Source: Azolla caroliniana
Taxonomy: Eukaryota; Polypodiophyta
Direction: 5' to 3'
DNA: 64,000 bases
Assembly: GCA_043228905.1 (NCBI GenBank)
Contig: JBHGNT010000013.1
Coordinates: 19,220,001 to 19,284,000, forward strand
The notes below the pieces were generated by a model. The model was not told the origin of the DNA and searched no databases. It saw only the letters and a list, made by a program, of their open reading frames with translations. Positions 13,560-25,243 of this stretch are shown piece by piece. A program made the translations under genes and the position numbers. How positions within the stretch are numbered: the first letter of the stretch is position 1; every line of letters starts with the position of its first letter.

Positions 13560-14375
13560 CATGTTTCTTGTACACATTTGGCCTATAACATATGTTTCGG
13601 ATTGGGACCCATGGCATTTCAAGTGGAAATACAACGACAGACTGCACCACTTCTTCTATTACCACACTAAATTGGGTGAGGCTATACAAATGCAGTGAGA
13701 AGGTCCCCTTCGCAATGGTTGGCGGACATTGGGCATCCCTAACGAGGTGCTCAGTACCTTCTGGAAGGGTCTCTAGCATCTCCATGTGGTTGAGAAGATC
13801 AAGCTATTATGGTGGCAGATCGGCCATAACATGGTCCTCGTTGGCGAATGGCTAGGTAAACGAGGAGTCCCAATAGGCTGCCCACTCTGTTTTGCACCTA
13901 TCTAAGACTTTGAGACATTATTTGTGGGATTGCCCTCAAACTCAAAGAGTCTGGGGCAAGGTGACTCGTCTCTTAGCTGACTGCGTAGTGGATGAGACAA
14001 CATCATGGAGTGAAACGTCTTGGATCAATCCCTCGACTGATAGTTGGATGGACACCTTCAATGTAGGCAGTTGATGTTATCAATGCACAAGAGCTAAACT
14101 CGTCAAGACCCATTTTGAGAGAGGCTTGAAGACTGCATCCCATTGTTTCCAAGAGATTTGGATGAAGATCACATGCTTCACCCTTTGGTATGTGTGGAAA
14201 GCATGTTGCTTGAAGGTCTTCCAAGGTCTGGTATGCCCCCCAGAGGATTTGATCATGGATATTTGGTTCGCGATTATCAATTGCCTACGAGGGTAGCTGG
14301 ACGAGGTTTGCAGCCACTCTGACGACGTGGTCACTACTCGCTTATGCTTTTGGCAGAAATGGAGGAACACGCCGA
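13560..14375 (+). mobile_element. LINE 3'-end remnant (zf-RVT region)
   Basis: Plus-strand frames give WDPWHFKWKY (about 13605), matching WDPGEWKW of the 9.6-11.6 kb copy. These are followed by HNMVLVGEWLGKRGV, GCPLCFAP, then after a frameshift LRHYLWDCPQTQRVW (about 13910), the zf-RVT signature. At about 14150-14290 is FTLWYVWKACCLKVFQ and an IWFAIINCLRG tail. Same family as the other two LINE remnants; inactive. Confidence 0.68.
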
Positions 14376-14779
14376 TGGTGATGCAAGTCTATATTCTATA
14401 TTAGGAATTAACCACTGCAAGTCTAACAACACAAAATTGACAATTATAGATGAGAATCTCCATTTTAGACTCAATTGAAGTCCAAATGATTTGTGGGAAG
14501 ATAGTCAGAATAGTTGGAAAGTGAAGCACAAATTAGGCACAAGTAGAGAGTTACAAAACCTTAAATTGAACCTATATGTGTTCTACACATTTTGATAGTA
14601 CCTTGGCACAAACATGTTAATTGTTGATCTATAAGTAATAAATGCAACAAGGACAAGAACACGATGTGGAATCAAGAATCTCCCAACTTTGGCAACAAAG
14701 TATCCATCAAATTGGCTATACAAGTGAAAATCAATGCAACATTGGCAACATTGTTATCAACATCTTCAAAATGAGATAT

Positions 14780-15620
14780 TAAATCATCATCTCTCTAAAA
14801 CAATCTTTTGAATGAGATTTAGAACCACACATGGATCTTGAATTCTTGGACCATATTCCATGTTATATTATACCCAGAAATGGTTCAATGAGTATATGCC
14901 AGATAATGACTTTGTCCAACTTGCAAATGCAAAAGAATGTTGGATTATCAAAATTAGTAATATCTTGATTTACTTATCCAATAACAAACATGTTCTCTTG
15001 AACAAGTCTAGCATGTACCTAATCTAAAAAGAAGTATCATATCAATTGACATGTTGATTGATGAGAGATACACCTCTATCTTCATTGAATCGACTTGTGG
15101 AATCTCAAAGCGTAACCTCCAATTGAAAGCCTTTGATATGCATAACTTATTCATGAGTTGAAGTATTTTCGAACTTCCTCTGATGACACACTATAATGTG
15201 AAACTAGTCAACACACCGATTAAACATTCTTCACCTTGACAATGATGGATAACATATATCTCAAGATTTTTAGACTTATTTGCAAACCATGGGAATCCAT
15301 TGTCGATCGACAACTTTGTACACTCCTATGCAGAATGGAGTTGCAAAACACATGATTTAGACAATGCAAGAATAGACTATCACGATGCTCAAGCATGATG
15401 CATTAGAACCCATATTTTGGCAGAGACATCAATCACCACATAGCCTGTATTCAAAATATGGGTTTTGATACATCATACTGATTGTTTTCATCAATTTGTC
15501 TCCATCAAAGCCCATAAACTTCGAGAGTTTAGGGGAGCTATCTTTTGGAGACTCCATGCAAATCCAAACATACCTAGATACACAAAATGAAAACCCATAT
15601 ACTTGCCCAACCAACCTAGA
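14780..15620 (+). mobile_element. Decayed Ty1/Copia pol fragment
   Basis: Broken plus-strand frames follow Copia pol order. WFNEYMPDNDFVQLANAKEC (about 14885-14945) is the stretch after the protease. ISIDMLIDERYTSIFIESTC (about 15040-15105) is pre-integrase. RQLCTPMQNGVAKH (about 15310-15350) matches the integrase TPxQNGVAE motif, followed by LKHDALEPIFW (about 15390). Stop codons and a frameshift inside the integrase show it is dead. No LTRs were seen. Confidence 0.65.
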
Positions 15621-16780
15621 TATCCAACTCGACAATCTAGAAGAAGACAAACTACTTTTAGACCTCCTATTACTTTGTTAGCTCCACAAATGGAACACAT
15701 TTGAAATCCAACAAATTCATTCACATTTTAGCATCAACTTGTCGATTTGAACTATCCTTATAATGTTCCTAGATAAAGCTGGTAAAGCTATTGTTGAGTT
15801 CCTCGACTGTTGGTTTAGGAAAATGATTAGTAATGTTAAGCTTTTGTGATTTGGGTGGCTCGTAAATGATCCTTGGTGATAATAGAAAATGGGGAAATTT
15901 TCAAAATTCCATCAAATGATGTGTAATATGAAGCATACCTTTACACATTTCAAATATATCATTCCTACATTCTTGTAAAAATATATATTTAGGCTTAAGC
16001 TAGGCAATGAGATCATTATACAACCATTTACATATTGATAATAGCATGATTTGAGTGTTGATGTTGTCCATCAAATTACTTTTAATACATCTAGTTTCAT
16101 CGAGAACCGTTTCCACCCCAATTAATCCTCAAATATAAGTATTGCTGATGACCCATTCCTTGCTTATAATGGCAATGCCTCATATTGACCATTGTCCATC
16201 AATAATGAATGTTCAAATGCACAAATATCAAATTTTAGGTCAAATTAAATGCCTCGAAGGTCACTCACACTATTATTTCTGCACGATATCCAAAGAGGAA
16301 GTACTCAGTGTGCTAATTCAATGCATGCATTGTGGCTTGCATTCACCAATTGTCTCAAATTTGAGTGAATGAGCATCCAACTTACCAAGCAAGTCAATTC
16401 AATGGGATTGATTGCCTATATTTAATTCCATAAAACTAGACCAATCTTCAAATTATGGTAAATCCTATCAATCTCCAAGACCATACATACTCTGTCGGTT
16501 TCCTCATAACAACTTTTCTTAATCACAACAAATTTCATACCACATTGAGCAAGGTTAGGTTAGTAGGAAATGATATAATTTTCGTAATGTTCACATTAGA
16601 AGTGAGTTTTTATTAGGAAGGTAGACAAGTCATGGATGTTGATTGATTTCGAGACTACATTGCGCATGGGGAAATATTCTGTCCCCACCCCCTTCTCCCA
16701 TTAGATTGTGTGCACATGTGTGATGGGGATTGTCGACAAGTCGTAGGTCACGACGGTGATTGATTTCACAACTAATTGCT
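15621..16780. other. Intergenic, no recognisable gene
   Basis: No coding or RNA feature was recognised. The tail of the Copia remnant may extend into the first 100 bases. Confidence 0.4.
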
Positions 16781-17010
16781 CGAGGGGGGGGGGGGGGGCG
16801 GGCACACATACATAGAACGAGAGAGAGAGAGAGAGAGAGATACACACACATACAAAGACATAGCCGCCCTAGGAGAGAGACATGATCAAGTGTGTGGGTG
16901 ATAAAAGCATCTCGAGCATGTGAGAAAGACACCGTCCCCCCCCCTCCCCCCCCCCCGACCCGTGCCCCAAAACTCCCCAAAATAAAGAGAGCGAGAGTGT
17001 GTACGAGAGA

Positions 17011-17057
<47 letters not shown>

Positions 17058-17339
17058 AAGGAAAAGGTGGGCCTTCACACGATGCCGAAGCGATATATAT
17101 ACATATATGGATCGATTGTGTGCGCATGACTTTTACGGATGTCGGTCGACGGGAGGCCCAACAAGCAAGAGAGATGTCCTCTCTCTCTCTCTCTCTCTCT
17201 CTTTTCTTCTCTCCCCCTCTTCTCTCTTCTCTCTTTCTCTCTCTTTCTCTCATTTTCATTCTCAATGTGTGTGTAACGACACCAAGCAAACCCCATGAGA
17301 GAGAGAGGATTGGAGATATGTATGTATTTAGGTTCACAT

Positions 17340-17376
<37 letters not shown>

Positions 17377-17454
17377 GAGATATTGTATTTAGGTTCACAT
17401 GTAGACAGGGCAGGGCAGTTTCTACATAGGAAGGTGTGTGTGTGTGTCTGTGTG

Positions 17455-17501
<47 letters not shown>

Positions 17502-17721
17502 AGGGGAAGGGTCCCCTGTTTCCTAGACAGGGGAGGAGGAGGAAGAAGAAAGAAGACATCGGATTCTCTCCACATAATTAAAACCCCATTATATATACAG
17601 AAGAAGAAGCAGAAGAAGATCTCCTCCTTCCAAGAAGACAGACACACACAGACAGACAGAGAAGATTAGAGGAAGAGATAGAGAGAGAAAGACAGAGATA
17701 GGGATACGCATACACAGAGAG

Positions 17722-17761
<40 letters not shown>

Positions 17762-17938
17762 GGATATGTATGTCAGTGAGTGCAGAGAGAGAGAGAGAGA
17801 GAGAGAGTAGTAGGTACAGTACGCGCCGCAAGCCCTGTTGCCCCTTCACTTACCTCTGTCTCTCTGTCTCTCTCTCTTTGTCTCTGTATTTCTCTCTTTC
17901 TCTCTCTACACTCTCCCCCGCCCCCCCCACACACACTC

Positions 17939-17972
<34 letters not shown>

Positions 17973-17975
17973 TCG
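16781..17975. repeat. GA/CT, CA and poly-G/C microsatellite block
   Basis: A dense mosaic of simple repeats. There is a 15-G run (16784-16798), long GA runs (about 16819-16840, 17017-17053, 17342-17372, 17458-17500, 17723-17756, 17786-17807), CT runs (about 17176-17202, 17850-17970) and two poly-C stretches near 16937-16960. A segment of about 50 bp (GATTGGAGATAT...TTTAGGTTCACATGTAG) is tandemly duplicated at about 17308-17405. The long frames across it are Ser-Leu or Arg-Glu artefacts. It lies directly upstream of the kinase gene, so part may be its promoter or 5' leader; GA/CT tracts are known binding sites for plant BPC/GAGA factors. Confidence 0.9.
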
Positions 17976-18110
17976 CTTTTCTTACTTGCTTGTAACGCCC
18001 CCCGCCCCTCCTTCCCACTTTCTTGTGTGGCTTTTTATTACTAGGGTTTGTTTCCTCCTCCACATCTCATCTCTGCTGCTACTTCTTCTTCTGCTCCTGC
18101 TCCTGCTACA

Positions 18111-18143
18111 ATGCTTCTTCTTCTTCTTCTTCTTTTGCTATAG
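18111..18143 (+). promoter_or_regulatory. Short upstream ORF in putative kinase 5' leader
   Basis: An ATG about 130 bp before the kinase start opens an 11-codon frame encoding Met plus nine Leu and then TAG, within a CTT-repeat leader. If the transcript begins upstream of it, it could modulate translation. No evidence of transcription is available here. Confidence 0.3.
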
Positions 18144-18243
18144 CATAGCATAGCATACATATATATACAAATACATATAATTTGCCTCTCACCCACCACA
18201 ACACAGGCGGAAGATCTTGTTTTTTGTACCTCACATCTTCACC

Positions 18244-20739
18244 ATGGCTTCTGTTATGGAGCAGGGCATGAAGGCCAGCCATGACGATGACTTATTCATC
18301 ATCGTCGACAGCAAGGCCAACAACAACGGCATCAAGAAGCAGAAGAAGCAGCAGCAGAATAGCGGGGCAGAGGAGGAGGATGCTCCCACCACCACCACCA
18401 CCACCACATCTTCTTCCTCCCTGTCTCTCCCCAAAGGCAGTGAAAGCAGTAAATGCAGCCTCAGTAGTTCAAGCTCAGAACTCAGTGACCAAAGCAATGA
18501 GAGCAGCAGTATCTATACCAGCTTCATCTCTGCATTGAGCAAACCTCACAAGGCTAACGACTCACGGTGGGAGGTCATCCAGGCTGCCCACTCCAAAGAA
18601 GGAGCACTCGGCTTGAACCACTTCAGGTTGCTCAAAAGGCTAGGTTGTGGTGACATTGGGAGTGTCTATCTTGCTGAGATTAGGGGTCATAGTGGCAAGT
18701 ACTTTGCCATGAAGGTTATGGATAAAGCCTCGCTCGATGGTCGCAAGAAGATCCTTCGTGCGCAGACCGAGCGAGAAATCTTGCAATGCCTTGATCATCC
18801 TTTCCTGCCCTCTCTTTATACGCATTTCGAGACTGATAAATTCTCTTGTTTGGTCATGGAATTCTGTCCTGGTGGAGATCTTCACATGCTCAGACAGAAG
18901 CAACCAGGTCGACACTTTGCCGAAATGGCTGCAAAGTAAGCCCGATTTCTTTTCATCTCTCTTTTAATTCTAAGCGCACCCAAAGTCTATCTATTGATAT
19001 TAACTAATGTCTTGAGTGGAAAAATAGACCATATATATTTCTTATGGTTAGACATATGCCAGAGGGAGAGGTATATCTATTTTCTTTGGAGACTATTGTA
19101 CACCATAGTGATTAATATAATTAATTACCCATTATTTAAAGAGAGGACATATGAACATGTAATGCCTGCATTTATAAGTGACATAGATATAGAGGATGTC
19201 TACATCTAATGGCTACATGCATAGACCAGAGGAGCTTTATAGTATATACATCCATTCGAATAGATGAATGACAAAGAAAACAAGATTGGTTATGTTGACA
19301 CGTCCCAAATTGATCCCTTTAGGTGAGCTCTTACTCTACTTGGGCTTACGTAGGTTGTGAGGTTTGTGATCATGTGGGTGAACTAAGTTAAAGTTGGATT
19401 GCCTTACACTGTTCTAATGGCTTTAGGGGGGAGTGCCCTGTTCTGCCACTCTGAAGTTTCATGAGATAGAACCACAAACGCTTTTGGTCCTCACGATTAC
19501 ATGATACAATGTAATGACCGAAACCTATCTCGAAATAGACAATAGTATCTGTCTCACATATTTTATATAATATTTGGCTCTTGAGATCATTCATGTATAG
19601 GAGAGAGAGCGATTGTATTGCACTTGGGGGGATCAAACATACATGCATAATCTGATATGGTTGAGATGCTTGTCGACTGTGATGTTGTGAATTCAATGTA
19701 CCAATGTGTCCATGTAGTGTAGGAGAAATGATATAGAGAAATAGACAAAGAGATAAAGAGGACTGAAGATGGTAAGGTAATAGAGAAATAGACAACGAGG
19801 ACAATTTCTGATGTGTTCTGGTCTTTATATGGCAGGTTCTATGCAGCCGAAGTTCTGCTTGCCATTGAGTACCTCCACATGATGGGTGTAATCTACAGAG
19901 ACTTGAAGCCAGAAAACATATTGGTTCGAGAGGATGGGCATATAATGCTATCTGATTTTGACCTCTCACTCCGATGTGTTGTGAGCCCAACACTCATTAA
20001 ATTCTCATCTATGGCCATCGATCCGACCCGAAAGGCATCATCAGGTGGTTACTGCGCTCAACCCACATGTCTTGAACCGGCATGTGTTGTTCCTGCTTGT
20101 ATTCAACCTACTTGTTATATGCCCAAGTTCATGCCATCATTAAGGTTGAAAAAGACTAAGAGTAAGAAGAAAACCAGTGATTTCGCAAACCAAGTGACAC
20201 CGTTACCCGAGCTTATAGCCGAGCCAACAGGTGCAAGGTCGGTTTCATTTGTAGGAACACATGAATATCTAGCTCCCGAGATCATCAAAGGAGAAGGCCA
20301 TGGAAGTGCTGTGGATTGGTGGACTTTTGGTGTTTTTCTCTATGAGTTGCTACATGGAAAAACCCCTTTCAAAGGGGCAGGTAACAGGGCAACGCTCTTC
20401 AATGTGATTGGACAACCGTTGAAGTTTCCGGAAGCTCCGGCAGTTAGTTTTGAAGCTCGAGATTTGATACGAGGTTTACTTGTAAAGGACCCTCAACATA
20501 GGTTAGGTTACAAAAGAGGGGCCACAGAGATTAAACAGCATCCTTTCTTTCATGGAGTAAATTGGGCACTTGTTAGGAGCATGCCGCCTCCACAAGTGCC
20601 CAAGCCGTTTAAGCTTGAAACCACTCCGATTAAAGTTTCTAGTACTACTACCACCACTACCACTAGCAATACACTCCCCGCACCGCTATCGGAGGGTGAA
20701 CCTCGCTCATCAGCTTATCTCGACTTTGAATTCTTTTAG
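18244..20739 (+). CDS. D6PK-like AGC1 (AGC-VIII) serine/threonine protein kinase, two exons
   Basis: Exons 18244-18935 and 19836-20739 flank a 900-bp intron (GTAAGC...GGCAG) and give 531 residues. The start is the ACCATGGC context at 18244; the frame upstream of it has only a TTG. Kinase landmarks are the G-loop [10 protein letters not shown] (133-142), ATP lysine K157, helix-C E176, catalytic YRDLKPEN (D253), and SDFDLSL with DFD (271-273) in place of DFG, the hallmark of plant AGC-VIII kinases. An insertion of about 90 residues with Cys-rich spacing ([20 protein letters not shown]) precedes GTHEYLAPE (371-379), as in D6PK-type enzymes. The C terminus ends DFEFF, a PDK1-interacting hydrophobic motif. 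The N terminus is low-complexity (Thr, Ser, Gln). D6PK kinases phosphorylate PIN auxin exporters at the plasma membrane; this role is inferred from family. Confidence 0.95.
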
Positions 20740-23700
20740 GTTTTAGCCTGACAACCAAGACCTTTAAGTGGTCATTTCGAGACTATATAATATCCGTTTT
20801 TTCTTCTATCCCTGGATTTTGTTCGGAGATTAATTCAGTTTCGAACAATGTAGAATGCTATGCATATTGCTTGGCAACAAGGAGGGGCAATCAGAATTGA
20901 GTTTGGGTTATTATATAGTCTTGAGGTCAGCCATCATCATTATCAACTTATTTAGGTTTGCTTAGATGCAGTGAGGCTCAAGATGAAGGATTGACATGAG
21001 CATCATTAGCTTTTGCAGTAAAACTGCTATATGTTGGACTTAACAATATGCTTGTAAATGTTTCCCACCATTTTGATAAGCCTTAGGCTAGTTTATCATC
21101 TCTTGTAATTGGGTCCGCTGAAATTCTGTTAATGCTAGGTAATGTTTTTGGTTCCAAAATATTCTTGAGATATGAGAGCTCAGTGAGGATTGAGAGGGAA
21201 AGATAAATTAATGTAATGGTTGATTGTATTATTATTCCCGGCTGTCAAATATGGTCAATGGTTCCAAAAATGAATCATTCTCATTTTATATGTGTGGAAT
21301 GTAAGAAAGAGCTAAGTTTACGCAGGGGCGATGAGAATGTAATGTGATCAACCAAATGCCCCATGGTGGCATCTAGTAAAGCATTGTTTAATGTGAGATT
21401 CAAGCCTAGTTTTGTGCATTATGGTAAAACCTTGACTCTGAACTAGGATGTCCCAAGAGAGAGATTGAGTTGTGTTGAGATTCTGATGGAGTAATTGCAT
21501 ATTGTATTACAACTTCATTGAGACAAGCACTTTTGTCGCTTTTCATGGGTGTTGAAATGTTTCGAAATAATTGTCTTATGTGCTTTGTTGTTAATGTTAA
21601 GTTGCTTTGTGTGGTAATGTTGATAGTTCTCCTCACATGTGACGGCAGCCACCAATCTCCATTGATTTTGAATGACCCTATGTGGCGGAAAAGAAATTGC
21701 GAGCTTTGTTAGCCCCGCCCTTTTTTGTTACTAGAACATGCATGTAAAGTTGTCTAGAGATTGCGAATGTAAACACTTCACATGGCACGAATGGGAACAT
21801 TTCACGTGGGCTTGTTCAATGGGGGTGGCAAAAAGGTGCTACATACGAAAAAGGTTCTCTCGAGAAAATTGAACGTTATTAATTAAACAATACGAGACAC
21901 ATGTGAAAAGGCTTTGGAAGAAATGTATATATATATAATAGGCATTTGATTCATAAAAGAAATTTATGAATCAATTTGGCATGTCTTCATTTGATTGTAC
22001 ATCATATCTCAGTTGTGTTCTCACCAAATATTATTTTTCCTCTAGTGTACTCTTCAAACATCGCACGTTGCGAACGATTGCCTAAACTTATTCGTCTCTT
22101 TCTTCACCTAGACTTTGTGCATGAGCTATGATATGACCATTTAAGAAAATGTCTTAATGCTTGAATTTTAACCTAGCAACCAATCATGGTTCTTCTTTCC
22201 TCCCTTGGACAAGCCATTTTTCTAGTCAGATGTCAGGAGGTGGTTTGAGAATTTGACATACTTATTGTGAGAACCCAATATGTGTCAAACTGATTGGGTC
22301 CAAGAGGCAAACAACTACATATTCTAATGAATTCCAATCTCTTCAACAATACTTAGACCCAACTTTTCAACATGCCAAAAGCTATTTTCAACATGCTTGA
22401 CAATGCACAACGAATGTCAAGAATTGAGTTGCAACCTACACTTTCATAGATTGTGTATTGTTAAACCATTTCAACTTCATTGGGATGGCAGCTTTCTAAC
22501 TTGGTTTTCCATTGATGTTTTGAAAATTTTATCAATTGTTGAAAGTTGTCAGTGATCCAATTCTTATATCTTTTAGAAAACTCTTTTTAACATGCAACTA
22601 ATGATAGTGACAAAATAAAGACTATTCTGTAAAGTTTAATTGCTCATATGACTTCAACCATCTTTTCAAGTCTCCTGCATGTTTTTACACCTAAGACAAT
22701 TTATAGTCCTCGTCATAAAATATAATCTTTCCCCTTTACGTTTTTTTTCTCCCAAAACATCTCCTTCACATTCTTCTTGATCAATCAATGCACATGAATC
22801 GTTCCCCAAATGATTGCATGCCATTTGCCATTTGTAACCACTCTCACGTGTCCAAATCTATTGTGTAAATCTTCTTTTTTCTTATGAATAATTTGTCAAA
22901 ATCTTTATCATAGTACTTCGGTCAAAAGCACTTTGCAACAATAATCAAAATTCGAATATGTATCTTTGACATATAAAATGATGTGAGCATTTTCCATGTC
23001 ATGTGTTTTTTCATGTGTGCTCTCTTCATCATTGTTATGCATGGAACCCAAAAGTAGGTGATGATGATAGTATGCAATGCGTTCAACATCGAGAAAAGTC
23101 ATTATATGTTTTTCATGAACAATTAAGTATGGAATGCACTTATTGCAAACGTATTACTAAAGAATGGCAAATGGGAAGTTTGAATAATTGATTTGAGATG
23201 TACTCCAATCTAGTAATATTTGCATGTGCCACTTGAGCTTTTTATTCAACATATTAAGCTCTCCAAGCACATTGGTATGAAATAGTTCCAATAGCATTGA
23301 AAGTCATGAATCCATTCGCATCAAGTACCTTTCTCATGAAAGATTTAATGTGAAATGCATCTATTGCAAAGGAATTACTAAGAAATTAAAAATGGAAAGT
23401 TTCGACAAAGATGTTTTCCATTGCTAGTAATATTTTAGACATCTCTTAAAATTTACTACTCATATTAACAATAGAACTAAATGAATGTTACGCATTATAA
23501 TGAACCAATATTGATGCAATATATTTTAACCAGTTACATTACAAATAATTAAAAAATCCAAATTAAAATGTTAAATAGAAATTTAATTTAGTGGTGCACC
23601 CGTATGTACCATTAAGGACTTGCCGGTCATGAAAAATAAAATAATTGTTGCATGTGCTATTTATTGTCTAATTGATGAGAATCATTCTTATTAATCACTA

Positions 23701-24900
23701 CTTGCCATGAACCTACATTGTAGATTATAATCATTATGTAATTATTGCAAATACCATATCTATTATGGGATACGCTATGTTTTGTTTTCAACATGCACTT
23801 CTCAAAGTTTTTTGTCTATGGATAAAGAAAATATTTTCCAGCTATTCAATCTTCTGACTCGTTCAAAACATTTGTACATGTCATGTGACATTTGCAAAGA
23901 TCTTGGATAGCGACATGACTATCAATCTTACCATTACCCACAATTGACTCCATCATGGCTACCTATCACTTATCCATATATTATTTTCAGGAAATCACGA
24001 TGATTGTCTTTGCTTGGTAACTATACTTTTCTTAATAGCCCCAAAATATCCTTTTTTTGTTTTCTTTTTACACTTTTAATTTATTAGTACATAGGGTTTA
24101 GGGATCTCTTGTGCATGTGTTACCCATCGATTTGGTTTAAGTAGTTTGGTCAATATGCTTCATCCTATTGGGTGTCTTATGTAGATTAATCATTACATAG
24201 CTTGGGTGACATTCAACACTTCACACCCCATTTTGTGTGATGTATAAATTAATGGGACAGAGCACATAAAATAACCAATGGGACGAGTCGATTACCTCTA
24301 ACCAGCAATGAGAACAGTACATATTGTGCACAATAGACAGCCATGCAATGCACGAGGACCATGTCATCCATATTGTTGTGCAATTGTTGATAATTTATTT
24401 ACCATTCTAGATTTTCACAATATATTTTAGATTAAACAATTGTTGCACTTGGTAGAATACGATCATCCTTCTTGAAGGGTGAGCTCACATTATTAACAAG
24501 TTAACAAGCTCACAATCATTCCTTGTGGGGCCATAAATACCTTTGTCCTTGTCCAATCAAACCACTTCATGATGCAATAATCACATTCCCAGTCTTTTGC
24601 AATTGCGCGGTGTAAATCCCATCAAGCATTAGCATAATTTTCACATTTTTCTATCTGACCTACACTATCTTCAACTCAGATTTTACTCGTACAATATTTT
24701 ATAGGAATTGTTTTATATGATTCATCATTTACCAACATGGACAGATTATACTAGTGTATATATGAAGTAATGCATGCATACAACATACTTTCAAAATTCA
24801 TATTTACTGTACTGGAGAAAGGAGAATTGACTTACAAGGATTTCTACGTCTGGCAGCACCAAATTAAACATCCCACATTTAGACTAATAGAAAAGAACAT
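20740..24900. other. Intergenic; kinase 3' UTR, then AT-rich DNA
   Basis: The first few hundred bases presumably hold the kinase 3' UTR. Further on no conserved gene was recognised. Two imperfect copies about 245 bp apart (near 23110-23215 and 23345-23445) each encode a CxxC stretch (MECTYCKRITKEW; VKCIYCKGITKKL). This looks like a decayed BED-type finger but is too weak to call. Confidence 0.4.
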
Positions 24901-25105
24901 CAATAACTCTTCTTCCAAACATTTACCTCTGTGGTATGTCCTCAGGTAAATGGACTTCCCTCAATGTTCCCCTTGTCTAATAATACCAATTTCTTATGCT
25001 GAGAACTTTCAGTTATTCATTCCTATCACAAACTACATCTTCTAAATAAAAGGAATTATGAAGATACCTACATCAAATTCATTGCTGAGAATATCAATGT
25101 AGCTG

Positions 25106-25111
25106 TTTATT
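25106..25111 (-). terminator. Candidate AATAAA polyadenylation signal of the ACP gene
   Basis: The minus strand reads AATAAA about 135 bp beyond the acyl carrier protein stop codon, a plausible 3' UTR length. There is no other support. Confidence 0.3.
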
Positions 25112-25243
25112 AACATTCCTTGTGCAAAAGCCATCTACAGGAACATTAGTGTAACAATTAAACATTCTGGAGCACAAGCAAGTGTCCAAGAACGAATAAT
25201 GAGGGTTTCATTTTCTCCCATGATCAATCAATGGGGATCAATT

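Noticed and set aside
16630-18153. Several overlapping frames of 60-235 codons on both strands
   Set aside because: They are Ser-Leu or Arg-Glu runs translated from GA/CT microsatellite, with no other protein character.
18217-18243. Nine extra N-terminal codons for the kinase
   Set aside because: The upstream codon is TTG, not ATG; the ACCATGG context at 18244 is a much better start.
23003-23450. hAT transposase BED finger
   Set aside because: Only two CxxC stretches without the His pair or any downstream DDE/dimerisation motif.
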